From NCBI GenBank assembly GCA_002049825.1, contig MVCZ01000207.1, positions 1-6,945 of the forward strand: a stretch of DNA of 6,945 nt. Reading direction: 5' to 3'. This DNA comes from Candidatus Zhuqueibacterota bacterium 4484_188. Its GTDB lineage: Bacteria; Calditrichota; Calditrichia; RBG-13-44-9. Below, piece by piece: positions 1 to 6,368 of the stretch. Under the pieces are notes generated by a model. That model was not told the DNA's origin, searched no databases, and saw only the letters and a program-made list of their open reading frames with translations. A program made the position numbers and the translations under genes. Each line of letters starts with the position of its first letter. The first letter of the stretch is position 1.

Positions 1-1703
1 AGTCCCATGGGGGCGTAGGGGATGCCGATCAGGGCGGCGTTGCCCAGCGCCATGGGCAGCAGTCCGCCGATGGTGGTAAAACTGGTCATCATAATCGGGC
101 GGAAGCGGTGCGAGCCGGCATCCAGAATTGCTTCGTGGCGGGTGAGCCCTTCCCGGCGCCGGCGGTTGATCATATCCACCAGTACAATGGCGTTGTTCAC
201 TACCACACCGATGAGAATAATCATCCCGATGCCGGCCATAATGTCCTGGGAGGTGCCGGTGAGGAAGAGCATCAGGTAGGCGCCGAACAACGAAAGCGGA
301 ATGGCGATGAGAACCGAGAGCGGCAAAATAAACGATTCAAACAAAATCCCCATCAAAATAAATACGAAAATGATTGCTACTTTCAGCGAGGAAGAAAAAC
401 TGGTATTCTGGTCCCGGAATCGCCGGAATCGTTGTCCTTTTTCCCATGAGTAACCAAAGGGCAATTCAAATCCGCTCATCACCCGGTCGATTTGCCGGGA
501 GATTTTCATCAAGTCGCTGCGGGTGGTTTTTGCTTTTACCGCTAAAAAACTTTTGCCGTTTTCGCGGGGAATCTGACCGAACCCCTTTTCGATGGAAAAA
601 GATGCCAGGGCAGATAACGGCACGCTGCGTCCGCTGCGGTTCATAAAACTGATGTTTTTCAGTTGCTCTAAGTTCTGCCGGTCTTCTTCTTTGAATTGAA
701 CCCGGATTTCGATTTCCTTATCCCCGGCATGAAAGCGCGGCAGGTTAATCCCGCGCACTGCGTACATCAGGGTAAAAGCAACCTGGTTGGGATTAATCCC
801 GTTGCGCTGGGCAATTTGCCGGTTCATCACCACTTTTACTTCGTCGCCGCCTTCCTCGCGGTCGGTTTCCACGCTGATGACGCCGTCCAGCAGCCTGAGC
901 CGTCTTTCCACTTCCTGCGCCAGTTCCGCTAATTTACCGGTGTCGTCCCCATGCAGGGTTACCGAAACAGTGCCCTCGTCGTTACCCTCGGAAGCGCCCC
1001 GCCAGGAGGTACGGAAGGTAATTCCCGGTCGCATGGGCAGGCGTTCTTTCAAATCGGCTAAAACCTCATTTTTTTCCATTCTTTGATGAACCGTCAGCCC
1101 AAGCACTTTACGCATGCCGCGGTAAACCGCACCGTACCACTGATCCTTTTTCGGTTGTTCCAAAAAGACTCGTATGCGTCCGCGTGATTTTCGGAAACGG
1201 GTGTCTACCGCTTTTATCTTGTATCGGGCGGCGTTTGCCGCTATGGTATCTTCCACGATTTTGAAGTATTCATTCGATTCATCCAATGTGTAATTATTGG
1301 GCAGGTCGAAGCGGATAAAAAAGTCGCTGATGTTCCCGCTGTTCTCATCCGCTTTGGGCGTGTTGGGCATGAGGATGCCGAAAGTGATTCCCATAATGGC
1401 AACAATGACCAGCACCGTGTCCAGGCGGTGCGCCAAAACAACGGTAAGGAGTTTCCGATACGTTTCCCGGCTTTTCCTGATAATGCCTAACTCCGGCACC
1501 GATTTCCGGGAAATAATTTTGGTAGCGGCAAGCGGAATGAGAATCAGCGCCACTACCAGGGAAGCCAGCAGGGCAAAAATCACTGGCAGTCCGATTCGTT
1601 GTAAATAGAAACTGAATGACCCGGAAGCATCTTCTACCAAAATCATGGGAAGAAACACTACGATGGTGGTAAAGGTTGCCATGGTTACTGCCAGCGCCAC
1701 TTC
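1..1703 (-). CDS. Second RND transporter, segment 2: TM5 to TM11-12 region, runs off the window
   Basis: The frame is open without a stop for about 567 codons from 1703 to the window edge. It begins EVALAVTMATFTTIVVFLPM (TM5), then YLQRIGLPVIFALLASLVVA (TM6), a normal-length linker (ISRKSVPELGIIRKSRETYR), and TM7 (LDTVLVIVAIMGITFGILMP). The second porter half follows: SGNISDFFIRFDLPNNYTLD, RFRKSRGRIRVFLEQPKKDQ, RTSWRGASEGNDEGTVSVTL, LRLLDGVISVETDREEGGDE and RFHAGDKEIEIRVQFKEEDR. Then come TM8 (LKVAIIFVFILMGILFESFI), TM9, TM10 (GVVVNNAIVLVDMINRRRRE, again Asn at the relay position), and RFRPIMMTSFTTIGGLLPMA leading to the edge. Unlike the first transporter, this cytoplasmic TM10-TM11 loop is intact. 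The first in-frame ATG is at 1682, but it is not a real start. Confidence 0.9.
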
Positions 1704-2875
1704 ATCCCCACACTGATCATCAATCCCATCATGGTAATGATATTCAATGTCCAGCCAATAAAATAGATCACTGTTAGCGAAATCAAAATAGACAGCGGAA
1801 TTGCCACGGTCATGATCAGGGTAATCCGGATTCGCCGCAGGAAAAAGTAGAGCACAAGCAGAGCAAATAAACCGCCCCACAGTGCAGTATCGATCAGGTT
1901 GTTTATTGAATCTTGGATTAGATCTCCCTGGGCAAACAGGATATTAATTTCCGCACCTTTAAGCGCCGGGGTTTGTTTTATGTCCGTTTCGATTATTTTC
2001 CGCAATTTCCGGCTGAGCGCCACCGTGTTTGCCAGAGATTCCTTCTGGATTTCCAACTTGAAAGCCGGTTTGCCATTGATACGCTGAAACCATTCCTTTT
2101 CGGGAACGTCGTACACTACCCGGGCAATATCTCCGATGGTAATTCCTTTATCATTGAGCGGAATTCTCTTGATTTCATCAATCTGTTTATATTTACCCAG
2201 CGAGCGCACCAGGAATTTTTTTTCGCCTTCCATAACCCAGCCGGATGAAATGGCAAAATTATCGCTGCGCAACTTGCGGATTGCCTGGAATAATTTAATC
2301 CCGTACGCCCGTACTTTGTCTTGATCAACCAAGATTTGGATCACCTTCTGATAAGCGCCCCAGATGTCAATATTTGCTACCCCGTCGATTCGCTCGATGG
2401 GTCGTTTAATATAGTGTTCCACCACAAAATAGGGGTCTGCCACGTCTTCCGGCAGCGAAATAGACAGGAAAATAACCGGCGGGTCGTTTCGTCCGAATTT
2501 TCGCAGGTAGTAGCGTTCCAGGTCTTCGGGAAGTACCGTGCGGGCGCGCTCCATACGGTCGCGCAGTTGCTGGTAGGCAAAATCCATGTCGGTGCCCTGG
2601 TTGAATTCCAGCCATACCCGGCAGCCGTCGCTTCCGCTGTAGGAAGCGACTTTTTTAATCCCGCTGATGGTGCGGACCTGTTCTTCCACCGGGCGGGCAA
2701 TTTGCTCCTCCACCTCCCGCGGATTGGCATTTCGGTAGGGAATCCACACGCCCATAAACGGTGGGTTAAAACCGGAGGGAAGCAGTTCGATGGGAATCTG
2801 CTGGTAAGCGATCATGCCGACCACGATTACGGCAAAATTCCGTCCTGAGCGGAGTCGAAGGGCGGTATCCGCCAT
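1685..2875 (-). CDS. Second RND transporter, segment 1: first porter half to TM4
   Basis: This ATG-to-TAA frame has 396 codons and is transporter sequence from about residue 14 to 391. Truncated TM1 (FAVIVVGMIAYQQIPIELLP) is followed by the porter domain: GVWIPYRNANPREVEEQIAR, LEFNQGTDMDFAYQQLRDRM, LERYYLRKFGRNDPPVIFLS, IKRPIERIDGVANIDIWGAY and LEIQKESLANTVALSRKLRK. TM2 (about 331-348, ALWGGLFALLVLYFFLRR), TM3 (ITLIMTVAIPLSILISLTVI) and the first half of TM4 (NIITMMGLMISVGM) follow. The last five residues (KWRWQ) are out of phase. The start at 2875 is simply the first ATG in frame; it lacks a ribosome binding site and the usual R-P-V/T motif before TM1, so the real N-terminus is lost. Confidence 0.88.
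   Translation of the reverse strand: MADTALRLRSGRNFAVIVVGMIAYQQIPIELLPSGFNPPFMGVWIPYRNANPREVEEQIARPVEEQVRTISGIKKVASYSGSDGCRVWLEFNQGTDMDFAYQQLRDRMERARTVLPEDLERYYLRKFGRNDPPVIFLSISLPEDVADPYFVVEHYIKRPIERIDGVANIDIWGAYQKVIQILVDQDKVRAYGIKLFQAIRKLRSDNFAISSGWVMEGEKKFLVRSLGKYKQIDEIKRIPLNDKGITIGDIARVVYDVPEKEWFQRINGKPAFKLEIQKESLANTVALSRKLRKIIETDIKQTPALKGAEINILFAQGDLIQDSINNLIDTALWGGLFALLVLYFFLRRIRITLIMTVAIPLSILISLTVIYFIGWTLNIITMMGLMISVGMKWRWQ
2841..2873. repeat. REP-like dispersed repeat with hairpin at the 5' end of the second RND gene
   Basis: The core CCTGAGCGGAGTCGAAGG (2844-2861) is an imperfect palindrome of the CTGAGCG...GTCGAAG kind that I recall as a common dispersed intergenic repeat in many bacterial genomes. 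It abuts a perfect small hairpin GGCGG-TAT-CCGCC (2861-2873; 5-bp stem, 3-base loop). It lies exactly where the cytosolic N-terminus and first residues of TM1 of the second transporter should be encoded. Only one copy is visible in this window, so its repeat nature is inferred from resemblance, not seen. Confidence 0.55.
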
Positions 2876-2926
2876 CAGAACGCCGAACTTTTAACTTTTA
2901 TCTTCTTCAGAGCTCACTCCCCCTTT
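2876..2926 (-). promoter_or_regulatory. Junction between the two RND genes with candidate ribosome binding site
   Basis: On the minus strand, GGGGGAG (2923-2917) overlaps the last codons of the first transporter and its TGA (2916-2914). The only ATG in phase with the second transporter is at 2875, about 40 bases on and without its own Shine-Dalgarno. Six bases after GGGGGAG there is a CTG (2910) opening a short frame, LKKIKVKSSAF, that stops at 2875. This looks like the remnant of the original translational start, cut off from the rest by the REP-like sequence. This is an inference; CTG starts are rare. Confidence 0.35.
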
Positions 2927-3129
2927 TCAAAAATGACGTACACCGTCGGGATGACCACAAGAGTCAACAGGGTGGCGCTGATGAGTCCGGCGATTACGGT
3001 AATTGCCATGGGGGTGCGAATCTCGGCGCCGTTGCCGATTCCTAACGCCATGGGCAGCAAGCCCAGGACGGTAGTGGTGCTGGTCATCAGAATGGGACGC
3101 AGCCGCGCCTGACCGGCTTGCCGGACGGC
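2914..3129 (-). CDS. First RND transporter, segment 5: TM11-TM12 and C-terminus
   Basis: From 3129 the phase reads AVRQAGQARLRPILMTSTTT, then VLGLLPMALGIGNGAEIRTP, MAITVIAGLISATLLTLVVI and PTVYVIFEKGE, followed by TGA at 2916-2914. This is the standard end of an RND pump: the RLRPILMT signature before TM11, the MALGIGNG loop, TM12, and the short cytosolic tail ending close after PTVYVI. The stop is a normal family endpoint, so the C-terminus is intact. The last codons contain GGGGGAG (2923-2917), a possible ribosome binding site for the next gene. Confidence 0.85.
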   Translation of the reverse strand, partial: AVRQAGQARLRPILMTSTTTVLGLLPMALGIGNGAEIRTPMAITVIAGLISATLLTLVVIPTVYVIFEKGE

Positions 3130-3130
3130 T

Positions 3131-3778
3131 TATGTAATCCACCAATACAATGGCATTGTTCACTACAATTCCGGCAAGCATAATCAATCCCAGGAAAACC
3201 ATGACGTTTAGTGGAATCCCCAGCACGTACAACACCAGCGCCACACCGATCAGCGCTAAGGGAACGGTGAACAGGATGACGAACGGGTGCAGGAACGATT
3301 CGAACTGGGACGCCATAACGATATACACCATAAAAATTGCCAGCAGCAGTGCCAACCGTAAACTACCCAGCGAAACTTCCATTTCCTTATTCTGCCCGGC
3401 AATTTCGTAGGAAAAATCGGACGGCATACGTAGTGACTGCATTACTGTGTACACATCGCCGCTGACGCTCATCAGGTCGCGCCCGACAATATTGGCCATG
3501 ATAACTGCCGACCGCTGCTGGTTAATCCGGCGGATTTCGCTGGGACCTTCCTGCACCTGCACATCGGCGACACTCTCCAGAGGAATGGGAATGCGGCTGC
3601 CGGGATGAATATTCAGCCGTTTCAAGCGGGCAATGGATTCTTTGTCGATGTCGCGGACTTTTACCCGGATGTCAATCCGCCGGTCTTCCTGCTTGAACTG
3701 TGTGGCAACATCGCCGCGCACCTTGTTGCGCACTATGTTGGCAACCTGCAGAATATCCAGTCCGTAGTAGGCTAATTT
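3131..3778 (-). CDS. First RND transporter, segment 4: second porter half, TM8-TM10
   Basis: The segment begins EKLAYYGLDILQVANIVRNK, typical of the second porter half, and continues KVRGDVATQFKQEDRRIDIR, IPIPLESVADVQVQEGPSEI and RRINQQRSAVIMANIVGRD. TM8 follows (SLRLALLLAIFMVYIVMASQ), then FESFLHPFVILFTVPLALIG in TM9. TM10 carries LIMLAGIVVNNAIVLVDYI, where Asn replaces the AcrB relay Lys, as in many RND subfamilies. Homology ends at DYI (3131). The expected cytoplasmic loop of about 12 residues (the pattern N-x-L-R-x-x-G) is missing and the phase changes. The frame as written runs on to 2927 with an unrelated His/Arg-rich translation. Confidence 0.87.
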
Positions 3779-3779
3779 C

Positions 3780-4307
3780 TCACATTGGTTAGATTACCCA
3801 GGTTGTAGCCCTGGATTTCTACTTCCAGGGGTGTTTTAAAACTGAACAGGACCGGGCGGGAAATTTTGTTTTCAACTCCGCTGAAGGTGCGCATTCTTTG
3901 ACGGATGTGGCTGATGACCCGTTCCTCCGCCGCAACAATATTTTTCGAGGGTTTCAGCGAGACGGTGATTTTGGCGGTGTGTTCGCCCGCTTCACTGTTG
4001 GTAATCTTGGTTAAATCCACCCCGGCAACGGTAGCGATTTTTTCCACCTCCGGCTCCGCTAAAATCATCTGTTCAATCGGCTGGATTGTCTGCACTGTTT
4101 TATCTACCGGCGTTCCTACCGGAAGGGTCAGCTCCAGGTTGAATTCCCCCTGGTGAACCTGCGGAATTAATTCCCTGCCGATGCGCGGCAAAATCAGAAA
4201 GACCACCAGTAAAAAGGGGATAAGTGCCGACATAATTGCCGTTGTTCGGTTTGACAGCGCCCAGTCGAGAATCTTTGGGTAGAGCGAATAAACGCTTTGC
4301 ATAATCC
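3780..4307 (-). CDS. First RND transporter, segment 3: end of linker, TM7 and start of second porter half
   Basis: This segment reads IMQSVYSLYPKILDWALSNR, then TM7 (AIMSALIPFLLVVFLILP), then the canonical RND post-TM7 sequence IGRELIPQVHQGEFNLELTL and PVGTPVDKTVQTIQPIEQMI. The second porter half follows: EPEVEKIATVAGVD, AGEHTAKITVSLKPSKN, RTFSGVENKISRPVLFSFKT and PLEVEIQGYNLGNL. Homology ends at GYNLGNLTNV. The phase as written stops immediately afterwards (TAG beginning at 3774). The expected stretch between this point and the next segment, normally about 35 residues including a GNPE-like motif, is absent. Confidence 0.86.
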
Positions 4308-4382
4308 GGTCGAAAAAGCGCAGCAGATATCGAACGGGTGTGGAGGTCGAAAAAGCGCAGCAGATATCGAACGGGTGTGGAG
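4308..4382. repeat. Exact 37-bp tandem duplication (frameshifting)
   Basis: Bases 4308-4344 and 4345-4381 are identical, and the match extends one base (G at 4345 and 4382). The unit starts GGTCGAAAAAGCGCAGCAG and ends CGGGTGTGGA. Thirty-seven shifts the phase by one. Deleting one copy joins RYLLRFFD directly to RIMQSVYSLYPKILDWALSN and restores the transporter frame; as written the ribosome would go from RFFD into LHTRSISAALF. Confidence 0.97.
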
Positions 4383-5143
4383 AAGATTTTTTGCACTGTC
4401 CAGAGCAATCCTTTCAACAGCAAACCCAGTACAATAAAAAGGAATGAAAAAAGTTTACTGAACAGGTTCAGAAAGAAAAAGATAATAAGTTTACTGAACA
4501 GGTTCAGAAAGAAAAAGATAATGAACCGGGCAAAAATGTAAACCAACCGGAACGGTAGAAAAATCATCCCCAGGATTTTGCCGGCAGCCGAAGCGGTTTT
4601 CAGCAACGTCACCATTCGCTGCAGACTCATTTTAAACTGTGCAACGCTGTCAAATTTTTTAAAGAAGGTCGCAGGTTTATCGCCGCTGCCGGTGATGGAT
4701 TGCCAGTCGAAACGGCGGGATGCGAGCATGGGAATGAGAAACAGCGCCACGCCCAACGAAGCTAACAATGAGAACACCACCGTCAGCGCCAGGTCGCCGA
4801 AAATCTGCCCGGCAACGCCTTTCACGAATACCATCGGAAAAAACACCGCAATGGTGGTCAGGGTAGAAGCGGTCACTGCCGCCCCCACTTCGCTGGTGCC
4901 CCGAATGACTGCCTGAAGGAAATCGTCGCCTTCCTCCCGGCAGCGGAAAATGCTCTCGGTGACTACGATGGAATTGTCCACTAACATCCCGATGCCCAGC
5001 GCCAGCCCGCCCAGCGACATGATGTTCAGCGAAACACCGAATAAACGCATCGGCGCAAAAGTGGCGATAATGGAAATGGGAATAGAAAGACCGACAATCA
5101 GGGTCGTGCGAAAATTGTTCAGGAAAAAGAAGAGCACGATTCC
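4346..5143 (-). CDS. First RND transporter, segment 2: end of TM2, TM3-TM6 and linker
   Basis: The segment opens in the second half of TM2 (GIVLFFFLNNFRTTL), continues with TM3 (IVGLSIPISIIATFAPMRLF), and reaches TM4 with GGLALGIGMLVDNSIVVTES. The Asp at about 4978 corresponds to the conserved TM4 proton-relay acid of AcrB-type pumps. TM5 and TM6 follow (STLTTIAVFFPMVFV; ALTVVFSLLASLGVALFLIP). After TM6 comes an unusually long linker, Phe-rich in its second half, containing a duplicated 12-residue block (IIFFFLNLFSKL twice). The frame stays homologous to RYLLRFFD at 4346 and then runs into the 37-bp duplication. As written it continues out of phase to a stop at 4100. A GTG at 5137 is the first possible start, but the segment is a continuation of the preceding one, not a gene of its own. 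Confidence 0.87.
4451..4522. repeat. Exact 36-bp tandem duplication, in frame
   Basis: Bases 4451-4486 and 4487-4522 are identical, with no extension on either side. On the minus strand each unit reads as the 12 residues IIFFFLNLFSKL, so the repeat adds four codon-triplets' worth of hydrophobic sequence to the TM6-TM7 linker without changing phase. Confidence 0.97.
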
Positions 5144-6218
5144 GCTGTTGCAGCATTTTCTGTTGGAATGCTTTTCGCCGGTCCGGCTTTCCCCGTTTCC
5201 CGGATGGTTTTTGTTTTACCGCGGTCATCTTTTCCGGTTCAGTCCGTTTTGCTTTCATCTGTTTGACAAATGCCTGCTGCCGGGCGGTGCCGAATATTTT
5301 CTCCCGCACCCGGCGGGCAACTTCCACGATGTTGGCATCGCCTTCTTTATAGACCTCTAATTCCACGCTTTCTTTGCCGTTTAACCGGGTAATTATTTGC
5401 CGCTCTTTGTTGGTGCGGTACACGTGGGCGATGTTATTGAGGCGCAGTTCTCTGCCGTTTTCCAGCCGCAGCAAGGTATTACCGATTTCTTTGACCGATT
5501 TAAACTCGTTCAGCGTGCGGACGATGTACTCGGTTTGTCCCTCTTTTAAATTCCCCCCGGCGAGGTTCACATTTTCCTGTGCCAGGCGCTGCCGGATATT
5601 CTGAATGTCAAGACCCATCAGCGAAATCTTCTGCTCATCGAGTTCTACCCGGATTTCTTCCTCCAGCCCGCCTTTTACTTTCACTGCCGCAACACCGTCA
5701 ACTGTTTCCAGCTCACGTTTAATTTGCTCTTCGGCAACGTAACGGGTGTAAAACAAATCCGGTCCGCCGCTCAAACCCAGGCGGATAATCGGGTCGAGGG
5801 AAGGATCGTAGCGCAGAATAATCGGCTTCTTCGCATCTTCGGGAAGAAAAACCAAATCCAGTTTCTCCCGGATTTCGGCGATGGCGTCATTCATGTCTGT
5901 TTCCCAGTTGAATTCCAGGATTACGTCCGACTGCCCCGCCTTGGAAACCGAACTGATGGTGTACAAATTGGAAACAACCCCCAGGGCTTCTTCAATCGGG
6001 CGCGAAATGGTTGTTTCCACCTCTTCCGGCGCCGTGCCGGGGTACTCGGTTCTCACTGTAAGAGAGGGATAAGAAATGTCCGGCATCAGGTTAAGCGGAA
6101 GTTGATTATAGGACATCCACCCGAAAACCAGGATTCCGGTGACAATCATAAAAATTGCCACCGGTCGGGTGGTGGTAAAGCGGAAAAAACTCTGCTTGGT
6201 TTGGTTGTCTATTGGCAT
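4677..6218 (-). CDS. First RND transporter, segment 1: N-terminus, TM1 and first porter half
   Basis: This is the ATG-to-stop frame of 513 codons, of which only about the first 358 (6218 to about 5143) are transporter sequence; the rest is out-of-phase translation of the next segment. Residues 1-18 are cytosolic, and TM1 is about 19-40 (AIFMIVTGILVFGWMSYNQL). PLNLMPDISYPSLTVRTEYP and ISRPIEEALG are classic RND N-terminal signatures. The porter domain continues through LEFNWETDMNDAIAEIREKL, ETVDGVAAVKVKG, the docking-region stretch VNLAGGNLKEGQTEYIVRTL and NGKESVELEVYKEGDANIVE. Residues 319-354 are an unusual basic stretch (14 K/R, 3 D/E) before the expected TM2. Homology stops abruptly at QQKMLQQR, where several tens of residues leading into TM2 are missing. 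Confidence 0.88.
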   Translation of the reverse strand: MPIDNQTKQSFFRFTTTRPVAIFMIVTGILVFGWMSYNQLPLNLMPDISYPSLTVRTEYPGTAPEEVETTISRPIEEALGVVSNLYTISSVSKAGQSDVILEFNWETDMNDAIAEIREKLDLVFLPEDAKKPIILRYDPSLDPIIRLGLSGGPDLFYTRYVAEEQIKRELETVDGVAAVKVKGGLEEEIRVELDEQKISLMGLDIQNIRQRLAQENVNLAGGNLKEGQTEYIVRTLNEFKSVKEIGNTLLRLENGRELRLNNIAHVYRTNKERQIITRLNGKESVELEVYKEGDANIVEVARRVREKIFGTARQQAFVKQMKAKRTEPEKMTAVKQKPSGKRGKPDRRKAFQQKMLQQRNRALLFPEQFSHDPDCRSFYSHFHYRHFCADAFIRCFAEHHVAGRAGAGHRDVSGQFHRSHREHFPLPGGRRRFPSGSHSGHQRSGGGSDRFYPDHHCGVFSDGIRERRCRADFRRPGADGGVLIVSFVGRGAVSHSHARIPPFRLAIHHRQRR

Positions 6219-6368
6219 ACTTGAATCTCTGTAATTTACAATATTTTTCTTGTGTTGATAGTGTTAATTCCGGTAATATTTCATCTGTTCCCTTTCCTTT
6301 TCGTACCAGGAATTAAAATTCCGGATAGAATAAACAAAATGGTTGCAACCGGGAAAAGGGCAGCGGGT
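6219..6368 (-). other. Intergenic spacer between adaptor and first RND gene
   Basis: This is 150 bp, A/T-richer than the genes, with no supportable coding region. On the minus strand the start of the RND gene is preceded by AGAG about 8-9 bases upstream of the ATG, a weak Shine-Dalgarno candidate. A short palindrome GGAATTAAAATTCC (6309-6322; 6-bp arms, 2-base loop, extendable by CC/GG across a one-base bulge) could be a small hairpin or operator, but nothing proves this. AATTCCGG occurs twice (6266-6273 and 6317-6324). I see no convincing -35/-10 pair and no GC-rich hairpin followed by a T-run, so transcription may simply read through from the adaptor gene. Confidence 0.45.

Larger units (their letters stand above)
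1..2875 (-). pseudogene. Second RND efflux transporter, broken, 3' end outside the window
   Basis: This is a second AcrB-superfamily transporter, clearly diverged from the first (IARPVEEQVRTISGIKKVAS here, ISRPIEEALGVVSNLYTISS there). The roughly 958 codons' worth of sequence inside the window plus a missing block of about 31 residues and a C-terminal remainder fit the usual 1,030-1,060 residues. There are two phases: 2875 to about 1705 and about 1703 to 1. The change falls inside TM4, where GLMISVGM joins directly to EVALAVTM. The conserved block with the relay Asp (V-D-N-S-I-V-V) and the following cytoplasmic loop is gone. The N-terminal 13 or so residues (MADTALRLRSGRN) are encoded by REP-like DNA rather than by family sequence. 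As written no working pump could be made. Function of the ancestral gene: proton-coupled export with the same adaptor. Confidence 0.89.
2914..6218 (-). pseudogene. First RND efflux transporter, full-length locus broken into five reading phases
   Basis: This locus encodes an AcrB-superfamily (ACR_tran) inner-membrane proton-driven exporter. All expected landmarks occur in order: TM1, PN1/PN2/PC1 porter domain, TM2-TM6, a long cytoplasmic linker, TM7, second porter half, TM8-TM12, and a natural C-terminus VIPTVYVIFEKGE followed by TGA at 2916-2914. The ATG at 6218 is chosen because the cytosolic N-terminus and TM1 (residues 19-40) begin right after it. The coding phase changes four times: near 5143 (deletion), in 4308-4382 (37-bp duplication), near 3779 (deletion) and near 3130 (deletion). 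No stop codon arises by substitution within any segment. The proton-relay aspartate is present in TM4 (GMLVDNSIVVTES). TM10 carries VVNNAIVLVD, with Asn where AcrB has the relay Lys. Segments are listed separately. Family is certain; exact subfamily and substrate are not. Confidence 0.9.

Noticed and set aside
4308..4522. CRISPR-like or VNTR array
   Set aside because: There are two unrelated two-copy direct tandem repeats without spacers, both inside coding sequence.
4451..4522. Diversity-generating or phase-variation cassette
   Set aside because: No reverse transcriptase, recombinase or invertible repeat is visible, and two-copy units of 32-37 bp are not typical phase-variation tracts. Kept only as a read-level check.
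2914..6218. Programmed ribosomal frameshifting as an explanation for the phase changes
   Set aside because: The changes coincide with exact duplications or with missing conserved residues, occur repeatedly in three genes, and include no slippery-site plus pseudoknot arrangement.
5724..6224. Long plus-strand open frame (166 codons), with others at 2321-2848 and 6252-6623
   Set aside because: They lie antisense to well-supported RND or adaptor sequence, have no recognisable domains, and are low-complexity shadow translations.
6219..6368. Promoter or terminator in the adaptor-RND spacer
   Set aside because: There is no convincing -35/-10 pair and no GC hairpin with a T-run; only a small AT-rich palindrome is visible, so it is described but not called.
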